Of a stretch of DNA of 64,000 bases, positions 13,001-25,049 are shown one piece after another. This stretch comes from Edaphochlamys debaryana. Lineage: Eukaryota > Chlorophyta > Chlorophyceae > Chlamydomonadales. Position 1 is the stretch's first letter. Every line of letters begins with the position of its first letter. The notes beneath the pieces are model-generated. The model worked only from the letters and a program-made list of their open reading frames with translations, searched no databases and had not been told where the DNA came from. The stretch spans positions 124,001 to 188,000 of the forward strand of contig JAEHOE010000171.1 in NCBI GenBank assembly GCA_016858145.1, written 5' to 3'. Made by a program: the position numbers and the translations under genes.

Positions 13001-13033
13001 CTGCTGGGGCTGGCGCCGCCGGGCAGCACGTAG
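10028..13033 (+). CDS. MKP1: MKP1-type dual-specificity MAP kinase phosphatase with gelsolin-like domain
   Basis: Ten exons: 10028-10460, 10557-10726, 10900-11055, 11188-11401, 11589-11731, 11866-12054, 12163-12213, 12405-12468, 12642-12771, 12880-13033 (567 aa, phases consistent). Residues about 80-235 form a dual-specificity phosphatase domain with the catalytic loop HCSQGVSRS (Cys176, Arg182) and the downstream AYMMWRSGKPYDE. About residues 240-325 contain VPKLITPPKQYP, RGAFVLQTPGG and YVWRGESCPEPY, resembling the gelsolin-homology segment that follows the DSP domain in plant MKP1; this order is diagnostic of that family, which dephosphorylates MAP kinases in stress signalling. The C-terminus is acidic and Ser/Pro-rich. 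Plant MKP1 is longer (about 780 aa). Intron 1 uses a GC donor (10461), needed to join the conserved LQ-D junction. An in-frame ATG at 10136 is an alternative start. Confidence 0.88.
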
Positions 13034-14427
13034 CAGCACATGACGCCAGACTCGTTGGGTTTGGAGGGCGGCTTCTTGACGGGGCGCCGGTGACACTACG
13101 CTTACTACTGAACTGGACGCGGAGGGGCTCGAGCCGGTGGGGGCTGTTCGGGCCGGTCGCGTGTGTGGGTGTGCGCAGACGTGGGTGGGATGCACTGAGG
13201 CACGGGGTGCGGGTGGGAGGAGGCGGTTGACAAGGACCGTGCGGGCATGAACCGCGGTGACTGGAGCGCTTTACTCATACGGTGTACTCACTCCAGGACT
13301 GAACGGGGGGGGGGCCTTGTCACAGGGGGCCTGGCTTGTCACGGGGCCTGGGTGACCGGGCGTTTGGAGAGAGCTGGTCGAGGACTGAGGGTTGACAGGG
13401 TTCAAGACCGGGGTTTTCCATGTTTATCTAAGCACGCAACTTTGGGGACAGCCAGGACTTGTGACGGGGCGGTCCGGGATGTGACGGAGGAAGGGCGGGG
13501 ACCGCGGGCTGCAAGCGGGTGGGTGCTTGCACGCGTGTCGCGAAAGCACTGATTTGTAACCCAGGGGCCTCGCCAGCCTACAGTGAAGCTTGTCGTGACT
13601 CGAAGTCAACTTGGCGCTGTGTTGGGCACCGCCGCGACCGCAACCCGTTTGAGGCGCATGGACCCACTCCGCGAGTTCCCCCGCATCTTGACCACGCTTC
13701 CCGCACCTTCGCAAATTTGTACCACGCTTACACACTCTACTCGCAACCCTTGATAGCAACTTAACCCTCAATACCCGCAAGAGAAACGCAGCTCGGCTGA
13801 AGGCGCAGGCGGCGGCCATCGTGGACCAGGCTGCGTTACCACATTGCCCCGAAGCTCAGGCACTGATAGAGCAGGATGAAGGGCGTGACTTTGCGGCAGC
13901 GGCCGGCAGCAGCCTGTGGCTTCGGCCCTAGGTGAGTCCCGCCGGAGCTTCTTAGCCGGCCTCGCGCAGCTTTTATGCGCTTTTGGCTGCCTCAAGCAGC
14001 TCGCCTGTGGTCAGGGCTGGATTTGGGTGCTGGGCGATGAGCGTTCCACCAACAATTCGGCTGCATGTCTCCGGTCCACGCAGGCCCTGTCGGCCAGGGT
14101 TGGCCCGGCCTGGCGTCCGTGTGGGCGTCATCGTCCCCAGCAGGGACAATGCATCTAGTGACAAGGTGAGCGGGAAGTCCGGGCGCCGCCCGGCGAGTTA
14201 ATTGCGACCGTATGTTGGCGACCCTACTGCGCGAACAGCCGCAAGAGCCAGCGAGCGCCTGCAGAATAGCCTGCTTGTATCATACGCTCGTTTCGCTGGC
14301 CTCGGAGCTGCGCGTGTCGGCTCGGCGCTCCTCCGCCACGTCCTCACGTCTCACACAGGGCTGAGCCGCTTCCGCCGGTTTCCCCCTCGCGCCTAACTCC
14401 CCTCACCCCTCCCCGCAGCGCGTCCAG
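13034..14427. other. MKP1 3' UTR and MFS transporter leader
   Basis: TGTAA at 13555-13559 probably ends the phosphatase transcript. Upstream of the transporter ATG, a good donor (ACAAG|GTGAGC, 14166/14167) and an acceptor (CCCCGCAG, just before 14420) suggest a 5'-UTR intron. A short upstream ATG (14152) lies in the leader, out of frame with the main start. No other coding exon was recognised. Confidence 0.45.
13555..13559 (+). terminator. Putative poly(A) signal TGTAA
   Basis: First TGTAA after the phosphatase stop codon, 522 nt downstream. Confidence 0.45.
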
Positions 14428-16988
14428 ATGGTCTACACCTATTGGGACTCCCCCGACAATCAGAAGCTGGAGCTGGACGAGATCCGGTCTGCGGAGCCCC
14501 AAGCCGCCGCTGCTGCCACCCGTGACCTGGACGTGGGCGTTGCGGCGGCCGAGCTCCAACTCCGGCAGCAGCTGCAGCAGCAGCGAATCGCGCTACCTCC
14601 CCACGTGACACCCCACCCGGAGGTCTCCGAGGCGGCGCAAACGGGGCCAGCGGCCTCCTCTTCAGAGGCGTCAGGGACCGACTCGGACCATGAGCTCGAT
14701 CTGGAGCTCTTGCGGGAGCGCATCGCCTCGGCCTCGCTCGCATCCACCTCCTCGGCCTCTTCATCCTCTTCTGTCCCAATCAGCAGCCCTGGCGCTGACG
14801 TGCTTCTCGCTCGGCCCGTGGACCTGTCGGTGGCGATGGGCGGCGTGGCGTCGGTGGGCCTGAACGGCTTCGAGGCGCGGACCCCGGGCAGCGTCCTGAC
14901 GTACCACCAGTCCAACCACGCGCCCTCGTACTCGTCCCACGCTTCCACCACCGCCACGCTCACACGGGAAACGGAAACGGCGGAGGGCGGAGCGGGGCAC
15001 CAGGCGACAGGGGGCGGCGGCGGCAGCGGCAGCGGCCACGAGGGACCCGGGCGGGACCGCAGCGTGGCACTGGCGGGCCCCTCCCACCCCCACGCGGACT
15101 CCCTGTCCGTGCCACCCTCCCCGGCGGCCTCCATGGACGCCCCGCCCGCCCCGGCGGCGCCCGGATCCACGGTGCAGCCGGGCGAGGCGCAGGCCAGCAT
15201 CCCTGGATCCATCTGGATCCTGTGCGCGATCTCGGCCGCGCTCACGTGCGCCTCGTGCGTGTTCAACACGGCGCTCCCCATCTACATGGTGGGTGGACGG
15301 CGGGGCCGGCGGCTGGGTTCTAGAGGGGCTGGGAGCAGAGGGAGCTGGGGTTGCGGGGGGGGGCGGAGGCATCTGACACGAAGCGGGGCTCGGGCGGGCG
15401 GGTGATGCTGAGGCGTGGAGGGCCGTGATCACGGGCGCTGCCTTGGGCCGCGCGCTGGGCGCTGCCTTGATCCGCGCGAGAGCCGCGGAACTGCTGTCTG
15501 ATCCTGGTTTCGGTTCCGGATCTGGCTCCGCAGGTGTCGGAGCTCAAGATGTCGATGCGGTCCATGGGCATGTTCGAGGGAGTGCTGGAGGCCTTCTCTT
15601 ACATCGTGCGCATGTGCAGCGGTGAGCCTTGGAGCCAGGAGCCCGCGCGCTCCCCAGCGGGCGGGCCGGAGTTGTCGGGGCCGAGCGGGGGTGCGCCTGG
15701 CGGCGGCGGCCGTACTCACGTTCCCAGGCTCTCGCCCCACCTGGCTGCTTCGCCTCACGGCCCGGAGACCAGGGCCTCCCTAGCACACTGTCCTCACCTG
15801 CTCTAACCTGTCCGTTACCCGTCCTTGCCTCGACCCGCAGGCATCATTTCTGACCGCATGACGAGCCGCAAGGCCGCCATCACACTGGGCTTCGCGGCGG
15901 GCGCCATGGCCAAGTTCGGCATGGCCTCGGCGGGGACCGTGGGCACGCTGTTCGCGGGCAAGGCCATCGACCGCCTGGCCAACGGGATACAGGCGGCGCC
16001 GCGCGACGCCCTCATCGGCGACCTCTCCCCCGCGGGCGTGCGCTCCGCTTGCTTCGGCCTGGCCCAGTCGCTGCGCAAGTACGGATCGGCCGTGGGCGCC
16101 CTGGCCGCCTTCTTCCTCATGAAGGCCTCGAACAACAACTACCAGCTCATCTTCTACTCGGCCGCCACCGTTTCGCTACTGGCCACCCTGGCCTTCGTCT
16201 TCTTCGTCCCAGCCCACGCCCGCGAGAGCCCCGCAACCGCCCCGGCCGCTGCGGCCGCGGCTGCGGCTGCGTCGCCGGCCGGCGCGCAGACCGCTGCGAA
16301 GCCCGCTGCCGCCGCTGCCGCCGGCCCGCTGGCCGGTCTCAAGGAGCTGATCAAGACGGCGTCGGCCATGGGCAGCGATTTCTACCGCATGCTGGGCGTG
16401 ATCTCGCTGTACGGCATGGGCCACATCAACGAGAGCCTGCTGGAGGCGCGCGCCATGGAGGTGGGCTTCGGCAAGGCCGAGGCGACGCTGGTGGTGGCGG
16501 CGCTGGCTGCCGTCACCTTCCTCACCGCCTTCCCGCTCGGCCAGCTGGACGACAAGTACGGCGCCGGAACCACCTTTGCGGTTGGCATCGGCGCTCTGAT
16601 CGCGGGAGATCTTGTGCTGCTGCTGTCGGGCCCGCACCCCATGGCGCTCTTCGCGGCCTGCGCCTTCCTGGGCGTGCACTGGGCCGTGATCCAGGGCCCC
16701 ATGCTGTCGATCGTGTCGGGCCTGGCCCCGCCGTCGCTCCGCGGTACGGCATTCGGCATCTTCTACACAGTCATGGCCGTGACCGCCGTGGCCGCCAACA
16801 CGATGTACGGCACCATCTGGCACACGTTCGGTGCCAACGCGGCCTTCGCCACCAGTGCCGGACTCATGACGGTGGTGCTGCTGGCGCTGGGCAAGCTGCT
16901 GCCAGCGGCGGCCAAGAAGGCCCACGCCGTTGCGCCGCCCCGGCCCTCGGCTCCGGCTGTGCCTTCCGTGGCCCCCGCGGCCGCCTAG
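14428..16988 (+). CDS. Major facilitator superfamily transporter with long N-terminal extension
   Basis: Three exons, 14428-15288, 15534-15621 and 15841-16988, give 698 aa. Residues 1-260 are hydrophilic, rich in Ala, Ser, Glu and His with no recognised domain. From about 261 hydrophobic segments begin (ICAISAALTCASCVFNTALP). The MFS-like sequence follows: ISDRMTSRKAAITLGF and then GKAIDRLANGIQAAPRDALI, a loop/TM motif of a bacterial-like MFS group in which the form GKAIRTSPRDALI is common. A poly-Ala/Pro linker (about 430-460) separates the two helix bundles, and the C-terminal half has clear membrane segments up to a basic/Ala-Pro tail. Substrate cannot be read from sequence. The 1148-nt last exon without introns is unusual beside its neighbours. 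The upstream leader probably carries a UTR intron. Confidence 0.82.
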
Positions 16989-17486
16989 AGCGAGAGCGCA
17001 AGTGGGGACTGAGGAGCGGATCGAGCTGCGATGCTCGAGAGGGATGAGGGTGGGGGCGGGGCTTGGGGTGCTTGTCGAGCGACGAGGGGGCGAGCACGTC
17101 GGACCGGGATGACGAGGATGAGTCGGTGTGGGGGGTGAGATCGAGATTGTGGGTGTGCGGTGTGGGTGTGCGTGTGAGGGTCACATCTGACCTGCTCGAG
17201 AGCTCGGGGTCTGCGCGAGAGTGACGCTGGAGTGACTGACGCGGGGTTTCGACCGTTGTTTTGGACTGCGCCAGGGCAAACTTTACGGTGGTGACGCGAG
17301 GCACTGCTGCCCGCTTTGTCGGGGTTGGGTTGCTTGGACTGAGTATGACCAGCGCAACAGGCGCAGCGTGTTGTGGGTCATGCGGTGCATTGTACGCTTA
17401 GGTTCGGCGCTTTGTCCGAGCGCTTAGTTGCTTCGATTAGGGCAGGAAGCACGGCGTGGGAGCACTGGCCAACAATGGCTTGCTCG

Positions 17487-17491
17487 TGTAA
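17487..17491 (+). terminator. Putative poly(A) signal TGTAA
   Basis: First TGTAA after the MFS transporter stop, 499 nt downstream. Confidence 0.45.
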
Positions 17492-18156
17492 CACTACGTT
17501 GCCTGAGGTGCAACCGCTCGAGCAAACCGCCAGGCAAACAGCTGTACTCTACGCAAGCCTACGCAAGCCCAAGCGGAGTTCTGCGGCCCGCCGGCCCTAC
17601 CGCCCCCGACGCAGAACCAAAAGCCGCAGGCAGCCGCCTCCTCCTGCCTCACAATAAGCGCCTGCCGTGCCTTCTCCGCCAGCTCCGTCTGCAGGCCCAT
17701 TTTCTTCTTCTTGCCCCAAGTGCAGGACATGCAATGCCCTCCTTGACCCTGCCTTCACCGCAGCGCCAGTCACGTGAGGCACCACATCTTGCCCAGCCCG
17801 CTCCCCCGCCATCGACCATCAGGTCCAGCACACGCCACCCTGCCCTGCGTACCCCATTTCACCTCGGGGCCGGGGGTTCTGTGCTCGCAGGGGCCGTGCA
17901 GCGTAGTCCGGACGACGACCGGGGGCCAGACCCGGCTAGTTGCATGTTGCTTTGACCCCACTTCGCCCCCACATTCTCCCTCATATGCCCGGCGTAGTTC
18001 GCCGTAACCGCGTTGTGCAGGCGGTGGGGATCACCTGTCACACGTCCATCCCGGCGGCTCCATGCACCAACGACCGTCGATGAAGCCGCTGCTGCAACGC
18101 ACGAGCAGGAGAGCAGGGTGCCAGCGACGCCGTTGGCGGGCGGTTCACACTACGCA

Positions 18157-18161
18157 TTACA
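18157..18161 (-). terminator. Putative poly(A) signal (TGTAA on minus strand)
   Basis: Lies 480 nt downstream of the MRF stop codon on the minus strand, in the convergent intergenic region. Confidence 0.4.
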
Positions 18162-18640
18162 GGTTAGTTGGAGCCGCCTCGCGGAGGCATGTACGACAGG
18201 CCGTGCAGTGCAGCCGTACAGGGCCTTCAAGGATACACACCGGACCTGACAACACCGCGACACCTGCAGCTCAACAGTCAGCACGCAGCCCTTGCATCGC
18301 TGCAGGTTACCATCACAGCCGGACGAGGCGCGCCTCCATTCGCCTCTCCAAGCCCCAAACCACGAGCAACATACGGTATAGGATGGTGGACCATCCCTGC
18401 CGGCGGTGGTGCCAAGCAACTCGACAGAGTTGCACCTCCCCCTTTATGCGCTCAGGCCAGCCCTGCTACGTCCCCGTCTGCCCCTGCGCCATGTCTCGCG
18501 CCTAGCCCCCCCTCCCTCGCGGCAACCCACCCCCCGCCACGGTTGCCCCCACACCCCCTCCTACATGCGCCTAGCTAGCCCTGTGTGTGCGAGCCCCGAG
18601 GGCGCAGCCCCTGAGGGCGCCACCCCTGCGGGCCGCCCCC

Positions 18641-21600
18641 CTAGGCGGCCGCCAGCCACCCCTCCGCGCGGCCCCGCTCCGTGATCCAGTCGAGCACCGC
18701 CTGAGCCGAGGTGCCGAAGTCCATCACCTGGGGAGGGGGGGGGGCCCGGGAGGAGGGGTGAGGCTTCGATCGAGCAGGGAACCCGCCCCCCGGTAAGAAT
18801 CCAAGTATCAAGCCAACTGCTCCGTGCGCCATGCAATCATGCGCTCCCCAAGCAGCAACACCGCCCCCCGACGCCCATCCCATGCCACGAGCCCCAACCC
18901 CCACACCCCACACCCTACACACGAACCAGTGAATGGCGGCCTCCAACGCCCAGCCGCAAACACGGAAGCCGCCCGACCGCCCGCCCAAAGCGCACAGCCC
19001 CAAACACGGCAGCCCCCCGCACGACCCACCTCGTCGTTGAGCGCCGCCGTGATCCGCCCGAAGCCCGTGGCCAGCTGCGTGGGCGTCACCACGCCCTGCC
19101 CCGCCAGCGCCGCCAGCAGCGCCACTGAGGGCGCCGCCGAGGCCTCCACGCTGGAGGCAGCGGCCTCCGCCTCCGCGCCCTGGGCCTTGCCGTGGTAGCG
19201 GGTGAAGGCCAGCTCGACTGCGGGGGGCGCGGAGGGGGGTGGGTGGGTGGGGATGCGGGGGATGGGAAACAGGGGGCCGGTTTGCGAGAGCTGAAGGCCT
19301 CTCAACAAAGGCGGTTGGACCGGGGCGGGGCAGTACAGCCCGCCGTGCGTCGCCGTTGAGCCGTGTGTCGTCGTCCCGCTGGCGTCCGTTCCCGCCCCGG
19401 CGCACCCAGCCCCCTCAGTCCCTACCCCCACTGCCCCCTCACCCGCCGCCACAACCGCCTCGTGGTTGTAGGCCGCCGCGTCCAGGTCCCGCAGGCAGCG
19501 AGCCACCTCGGCCACGTCACCGCTGGTGCCGTACTCCTGCACGGGTGCCGTACAGGGAGGGGGGGTGAGGGGGGGAGCAAGGATTCAGAGCGCGGAGGAC
19601 TCGCGGAACGTGCAGCAGCCTGCTCCTCGGTCCGGGCCGCCCAAGCCCAAAACCTCCCGCCTCTCGTGGGAACCGACCCCGCCCCCTACGCCCGCCCCAT
19701 GCCAGAAGCCCCCTCGTATCCGTAGCGCCCGCTACCCGTTATCCCCCCTCCCTCTCCCCCTCCCCTCCATCCCCCCGCCTCCTCACCGCGATTGCGTCCC
19801 GTATGGAGCTCCGCACCGCCCCCAGCTCCAGCGCCCCCCCGTGCCAGCAGTTGACCAGGCGCTCCGTGCCGTGCCGTGCCCCCAGCGTGATGCCCGCGGA
19901 CCGCACCACCGCCACCCCCATGCCCTCGGCGTCCAGGGAGGGAACCACCTGGGGGGGGAGGCGGGAGGGGAGGGGATGGTGACATTGGGGCAGGGGGCAG
20001 CCAGGTAGGCATGTAGGCAGGCAGGCAGGCAAGCAAGCGAGGTCGACAGAAAGAAGGAGTTCGAGGAGACATTGGGGCGGCGGCCAGCGAGGAGGACGAT
20101 TCGCCCAATGCCTGTGCCCCTGCGCCGTGAGCCGCCGCCCCGCCCCTTCTCCACCCTGCCTCCCCTCCCCTTCCCCCCAACACCCCGCCCACCTGCGCCA
20201 GGAAGGCGGGCGGCAGCAGCTCGTCCACCACCGCCCGCCCCAGGAACAGGCTCAGCAGGCGCACGGCGTCCGGCACGTCCAGCGCCAGGTCGTCGGCGGC
20301 GGTCAGCAGCCGCGTGAAGCCGCCGGCCAGGGCCTCGTGGGAGATGACCTGGGGGGTTGGGAGGGGTTGGGAGGGTGTGTGTTGTTGTGTGGGATCGTGG
20401 GGGCAACAGAGGACGGCACAGCGTTTGGTGCGGGGGCGCTTGCCAACGGCGCAAGCTGCAGCAGCCCAAACCTCACACACTCTCCTGACCTTGAAATCCG
20501 TCGCGGACACCTTGCCACGAAACACACACGGCCCCCCCCCCGCTCCCCTCCTTCGCCTCCCCCCACCTCGGGCACCAGCGCCACCAGCAGCTTGGACACC
20601 AGCTCCCGCTCGCGGTCCTTGCGGTCCAGCGCCAGGGACACTGCGGCCTTGACGAACAGGGGGTGCAGCCCGGGCTCCTCCAGGGCCACCAGCCTGGTGC
20701 AGAGGGGGGTGGGGTAGGGGGGGGGGCGGTGTTGGTTGCTGATCGGGATCGCGCCGACGCCAGGAAGGAGGGGGGGGCAGGGAGGGTGTGTGGTTGGAAG
20801 AGGGCAGGGACCAGGGCGCCAGCGCTCGACCGTGCGCCGCCCGGCCCACCCCCGCTGTTTCCTTCCTTGGGCAGGACCCCACGCGACCCACAACCCCCAC
20901 CTCAACCCCATTGCCCCATCCCACCTTAACCCACCCTTTGCCTCGCCCCCACCTCCGGACCGCACCACAGCCCCCTCCTCACCTGTTGGCCACCTCCCCT
21001 GCGTCCTGCGACGCAAAGTACTCCCGCAGCGCCGCCAGGCTGGCAGCCTTGAAGGCGGCCACACCCGGGGGCATGGACACGGCCGCGGGGCCGCCAGCCG
21101 CCGCGTCGGCGCCGTTGCTGCCCGGCGGCGTGGCGGCGCCCGAGGCGTCGGCGCCGTTGAAGAGCGCCGCCGCGCCGTTGGCGCCCACGTCCTCGGCGTC
21201 CACGTCAGCAAACACGTTGGCGGCCCTGTGTGTGGGGAGGGGGGATGGGGGTGGGGGGCGTGGCGAGGTGTGGAGGTGTCGAGGGTATTGTTGGCGGGTC
21301 AGGGGGTGGCGGGTTGTTGCCCTCCCTCCCCTGGCCGAGGTGCCCATGGCCCGGCTTGGGTCCAGCGCGACACCCCCCTCCTCCCCCTCCCCCTCCCGCT
21401 GTGAGAGCAGCCGCCCCGCCCCCACTTCTTCACCCCGCCACCCCCCCACTGCCCCCCGCCACCCACTTGGCCGCCGCCAGCACCGCCGCGAAGCGCTCCC
21501 CCGCCGCCGGGCAGTCCAGGACCATGTCGGCCAGGTTGTCCGCCACCCGGCGCAGGCCGCGGGCCAGCTGCGAGGCGGAGGCCTCCCCCGTGGAGGAGAG

Positions 21601-24600
21601 CCTGGGAGGGTGGGTGGGTGGGTTGGGGAGGGAAGGGTGGGAGGGCGAGCTGGGCGGGAAGGAGGAGAGCCTAGGCTGTACGTGGCAGGTCGGGGCTGTG
21701 CGGGGCTGCTGCCTGGTGGGGTGGGGCGCGCAAGGAGGCCGGCGTGGCGGGCTGCTGGCGAGCCCCTGCTGCATGCCTGCATGACCAGTGCCGTTGCGCC
21801 TCCCGTACGTCCCCCCCCCCCCATCCCGCGCTTTCCCCCCCTCCCCACCTGGCCAGCAGTGCCACCACTGCGTCCACCTGCGTGGGCGTGTCGATGGCGG
21901 CAACCAGGGCCTGGGGGGGCGGGAGGGGGAGATAGTGGGAGGGGGGCGTCAGGCAGTATTCGCACAGCAGAGGGCGGCTGAGAGGCTCCAATGCCTCCTT
22001 CACCCTCGCGCCCTAGACCCCTTCAGATCCCCTGGCGCTGGTCATCCCTCCCCCCATCGCTTCCCCTCCGCCCGCTCCCCCCCCACACCTTGCGTCCACC
22101 CTCCCGCTTGTGAGGCCCTCGCAACCTCACGCCCCGGTCATCCCCCTCCCATCCTTTGCCTGCCTGACACTCCCAGCCCCCCCCCTAACTGCTTGACCAG
22201 CTCGCTTCTGACCCCCTCCACACCGTTCGCCTGCCTGCCAACCCCCAGCAATCATAGCCTACGCCACCCGTCAGAGCAGCCGTTGCCATCGCTACTGGAG
22301 CCCGCCGGACCTTTCGCTCTGGACCTCGGTGCGCATCCGGCTCGCTGGCTGCCGCTCTATCTCTTCCTCCGCTCTCCAATGCTCCGAAAATCACCCCCAG
22401 CCACCCCCCCTTCCCTCCCCCCCCCGCGCTCGCCTGCTTGACCAGCTCGTGGTGGAAGAAGGGCAGCCCCAGCTCCCGCAGCCGCCGGGAGGCCTCGGCG
22501 CCGTCGTGGGCCGCCAGGTACTGGGGGGGGGGGGGAAGGGAGGGGAAAGGGGTGTGTCAGGGGCTGTTCGTGCACGCTACACACCCGACCTCCGGACCCG
22601 ACCTATGGTGGAATAACCCATCCGGTGGTGGCAGCCTGTGACGGCCAAACGGCCAGTACCCGCCCGTGCCTCACCACCTCCCCCCCCACCCCCTCACCTC
22701 CGCTAGCAACGAGGAGATGGCCGCCTTGGTGTCGGCGTACGACGTGCCCGTGCCTGCGTGCGCGTGGGAAAGAAAAAGCAGGGGCGTAGGGGAAGTAAGT
22801 CAGCGGCCACAACCCCCCGGTAACGGCGCAGGACGCGGGGCCGGGCGGCAGGGCCGGGTGCTCGCAGGGGAGACAGCAGCGAGGCAAGTGCAAGGGGCCG
22901 GTTGGCGTTTGGCGCGTGCCGCGGCGCCGCCACCCACCCGCACCTGCTCCCCCCCAGCAGCGGAGGACCTTCTCCGCACTGTGGCGGCCCGCGAGGGCGG
23001 CCTCGCAGCGGGAGCGCAGGTCCTTGGACTCGGGGCCGGCCTCCTGGGGGGTGGTTGGGTGGTTGGGTAGTCGGGTGGGATGGTTGTTTGGGAGAGGAGG
23101 ACACAGGGTGGGGAGTAGCACGCCGTCCACCACCGGCTTCGCCGTCCGCCTGCCGCGTCGGCGAAACACACGCCCCCCCGCTGGCACCCCCTCCGCCCCC
23201 GCCCCCCCTCACCGGGTCGATGGCCGCCACGATGGCCGGCGGCAGCACGTCGTCCACCACCGCCCGCGCCACGAAGCGCGAGAGCAGCTCGGGGGCGTCG
23301 GGCACGTCGAGCACCAGGTCGGGCAGGGAGGTGAAGAGGGACACGAAGCCCTTGGACACCTGCTCGGGGGCCAGCACCTGGGGGTTGGAAGGGGGCGGGG
23401 GGGGGGGTTTGGACGGGCGCTGGCGTTCAGGGTGGGGCGAGGGCGGGGCGGATGGTGCAGCAAGTCCCCGCCCCTGACCAGATCATCCTCTCCACCTCCT
23501 CCTCTTCCTCGTCACGAGCTCTCCTTTCTCCCTCCTCCCCCACCGCCCTCCGCCCGCAGACGCGCCCCTCTGACCCATCCAGTCCAGGCTGAGCTTCGCC
23601 TTCTCCGCCCTCTTCTTCCCCTCCTCCTTCCCCTCCTCCTCCAGCCTCAGTCTCAGTGCTCGCCGCCCTCGCCGCGACCTCTCTCCCCCCCTCCCCCCCG
23701 CGTACCTCTGCGTACAGGCTGGACAGCAGCGTGGAGGCCATCTCGCGCTCGCGGTCCTTGCGGTCCAGCGCCGCCGTCACCAGGCGCTTCACAAAGTAGT
23801 GCCCCAGGTGGGGAGCGCCCAGGTCCTCCAGGCTGTCCGCCACGTCAGCAACGGAGCCGCTGCAGAAGTACTCCTCCACGATGGAGCGGACCTTGGGGGG
23901 GGGGGCGGAGGAGGGATTATTTTTTCGAGCGGGAAACGATAGGCGGAGGAGGGAGGGGAGGGAGCGGGTGTGTGGAACTGAGCGGGGTCGCGTGGAGGGT
24001 GGATGAAGCTCGGGAGCCAAGGGCAAGCGGGAGGTAGATGGGGGCCGTGGAGAGCTGCACACAGCTGAGCGCCTGAGCCCAGTCTCGGCCGACAGTGCTG
24101 TGGGCAAGGCAGCCCAGCAGCCTGGGCACACAGGACCCTGTGCGGCCCTGCCAGGGCCCGGCACTTTGGCGCTGACGTGGCCTCACCTCCTCCTTGTAGG
24201 CAGCGACCTCCTGTCTGAGGGCCGCCTGGTGGTTGCGGAGCAGCACCACGTGCTTCTCGTCCTCCTCGCTGTCGTAGTTGGGGTCGTTGCGGTCGAGCGT
24301 TTCGTCGCCTGCGCGAGTGACAGGTTGTGAAATGGCGTGGTTTTAGGGTGGGGCGCGATGTGGGTTGGTGGCCGCAGGGTCTGGATGAGGGGGCGCGCGG
24401 GAAGGGTGGGGCGGAGGAGACCCCGGCCGGCGGCACCCGAGTCGGGGCGGGGTGCCCAGCCGTTGTGCTCCAGGGCTGGTACCGGTACTTGCCTGCTCCG
24501 TTCGTCAGCAAGGAGCCCCATGTCCACTTGCCGCCCGCTCCAGCCTTCTTGGCGCCTCCAGGGCCCTTGGCTGTGGGCGTGCAAAGCGGGTCGGAACGGG

Positions 24601-25049
24601 TCACACGACCATTGGGTTGCATGCCCACATGCCCCACCCACGCGACCCGTGCAGCCCTGCAGCCAGCCACCCGACCGCCCCTCTGCCATACCAGAGCGAC
24701 TCTTGCGCTCCCCCGATGCCGCGGCAGCCTTGTGGTTAGCGGCCGCGCGAGCCTTGGCTTGCTCTGCGTCGGCAAATGCGGTACAGAAAGCTTTATTACA
24801 CGTCAGGCTCGCGGCGAGCCGCCCGCCGACACGGACCGGGCGTCGACTCAAAGGTCCCCGAGGCAGCCGAGCGGTCGCACGGCTCCGTTAGTGCCCAGCC
24901 CAAGTCGCCGCCGAGCCCCGATCGCCGGAGCGGCCATGGCCCGCACCTTGCTCCTTGTCACGGAGGGCCGCATCGAGCGCCGCACGCTGCTCGTCCGTCA
25001 GGAAGGGAGCGGGCTTGGGGCTCGCGACAGCGGCCCCGTCCCTCGGCAT
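18641..25049 (-). CDS. MA3-domain translation regulatory factor (plant MRF / PDCD4-like)
   Basis: Eighteen minus-strand exons: 25049-24947, 24763-24692, 24570-24493, 24308-24187, 23891-23706, 23377-23213, 23043-22944, 22753-22698, 22520-22434, 21910-21849, 21601-21467, 21225-20983, 20693-20567, 20348-20193, 19948-19787, 19536-19443, 19217-19030, 18727-18641 (740 aa). Plant MRFs (about 700 aa) bind eIF4A and act downstream of TOR/S6K. The N-terminus keeps the family linker GKWTWGSLL then DRNDPNYDSEEDEKHV. Four MA3 repeats follow, at about residues 126-240, 276-390, 443-564 and 608-735. Repeats 1 and 3 are clearest: VEEYFCSGSVADVADSL, LDRKDREREMAS, DVPDAPELLSRFVARAVVDD; and REYFASQDAGEVANRL, LDRKDRERELVSKLL. 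An Ala/Gly-rich insert (about 390-440) separates repeats 2 and 3. Introns after exons 3 and 9 use GC donors. Divergent from the gamma-CA gene. Confidence 0.93.

Larger units (their letters stand above)
16989..18640. other. Convergent 3' flanks of MFS and MRF genes
   Basis: No supported exon. TGTAA on + at 17487-17491 and its minus-strand counterpart at 18157-18161 fit the ends of the two convergent transcripts. 17050-17230 is rich in GTGGGTGTG-like G/T tracts. 18590-18660 is GC-rich low-complexity sequence leading into the MRF stop codon. Confidence 0.5.

Noticed and set aside
16049..17047. 332-codon plus-strand open frame in the MFS exon
   Set aside because: Shifted frame of the transporter; Arg-rich with no hydrophobic segments, while the chosen frame shows membrane helices and MFS motifs.
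19686..20924. 412-codon minus-strand open frame across the MRF locus
   Set aside because: It reads through several MRF exons and introns; splice sites and MA3 motifs show a multi-exon gene, and intron-encoded parts are low-complexity.
20788..21981. 397-codon plus-strand open frame
   Set aside because: Antisense shadow of MRF exons with Pro/Arg/Gly-rich nonsense composition, caused by high GC content.
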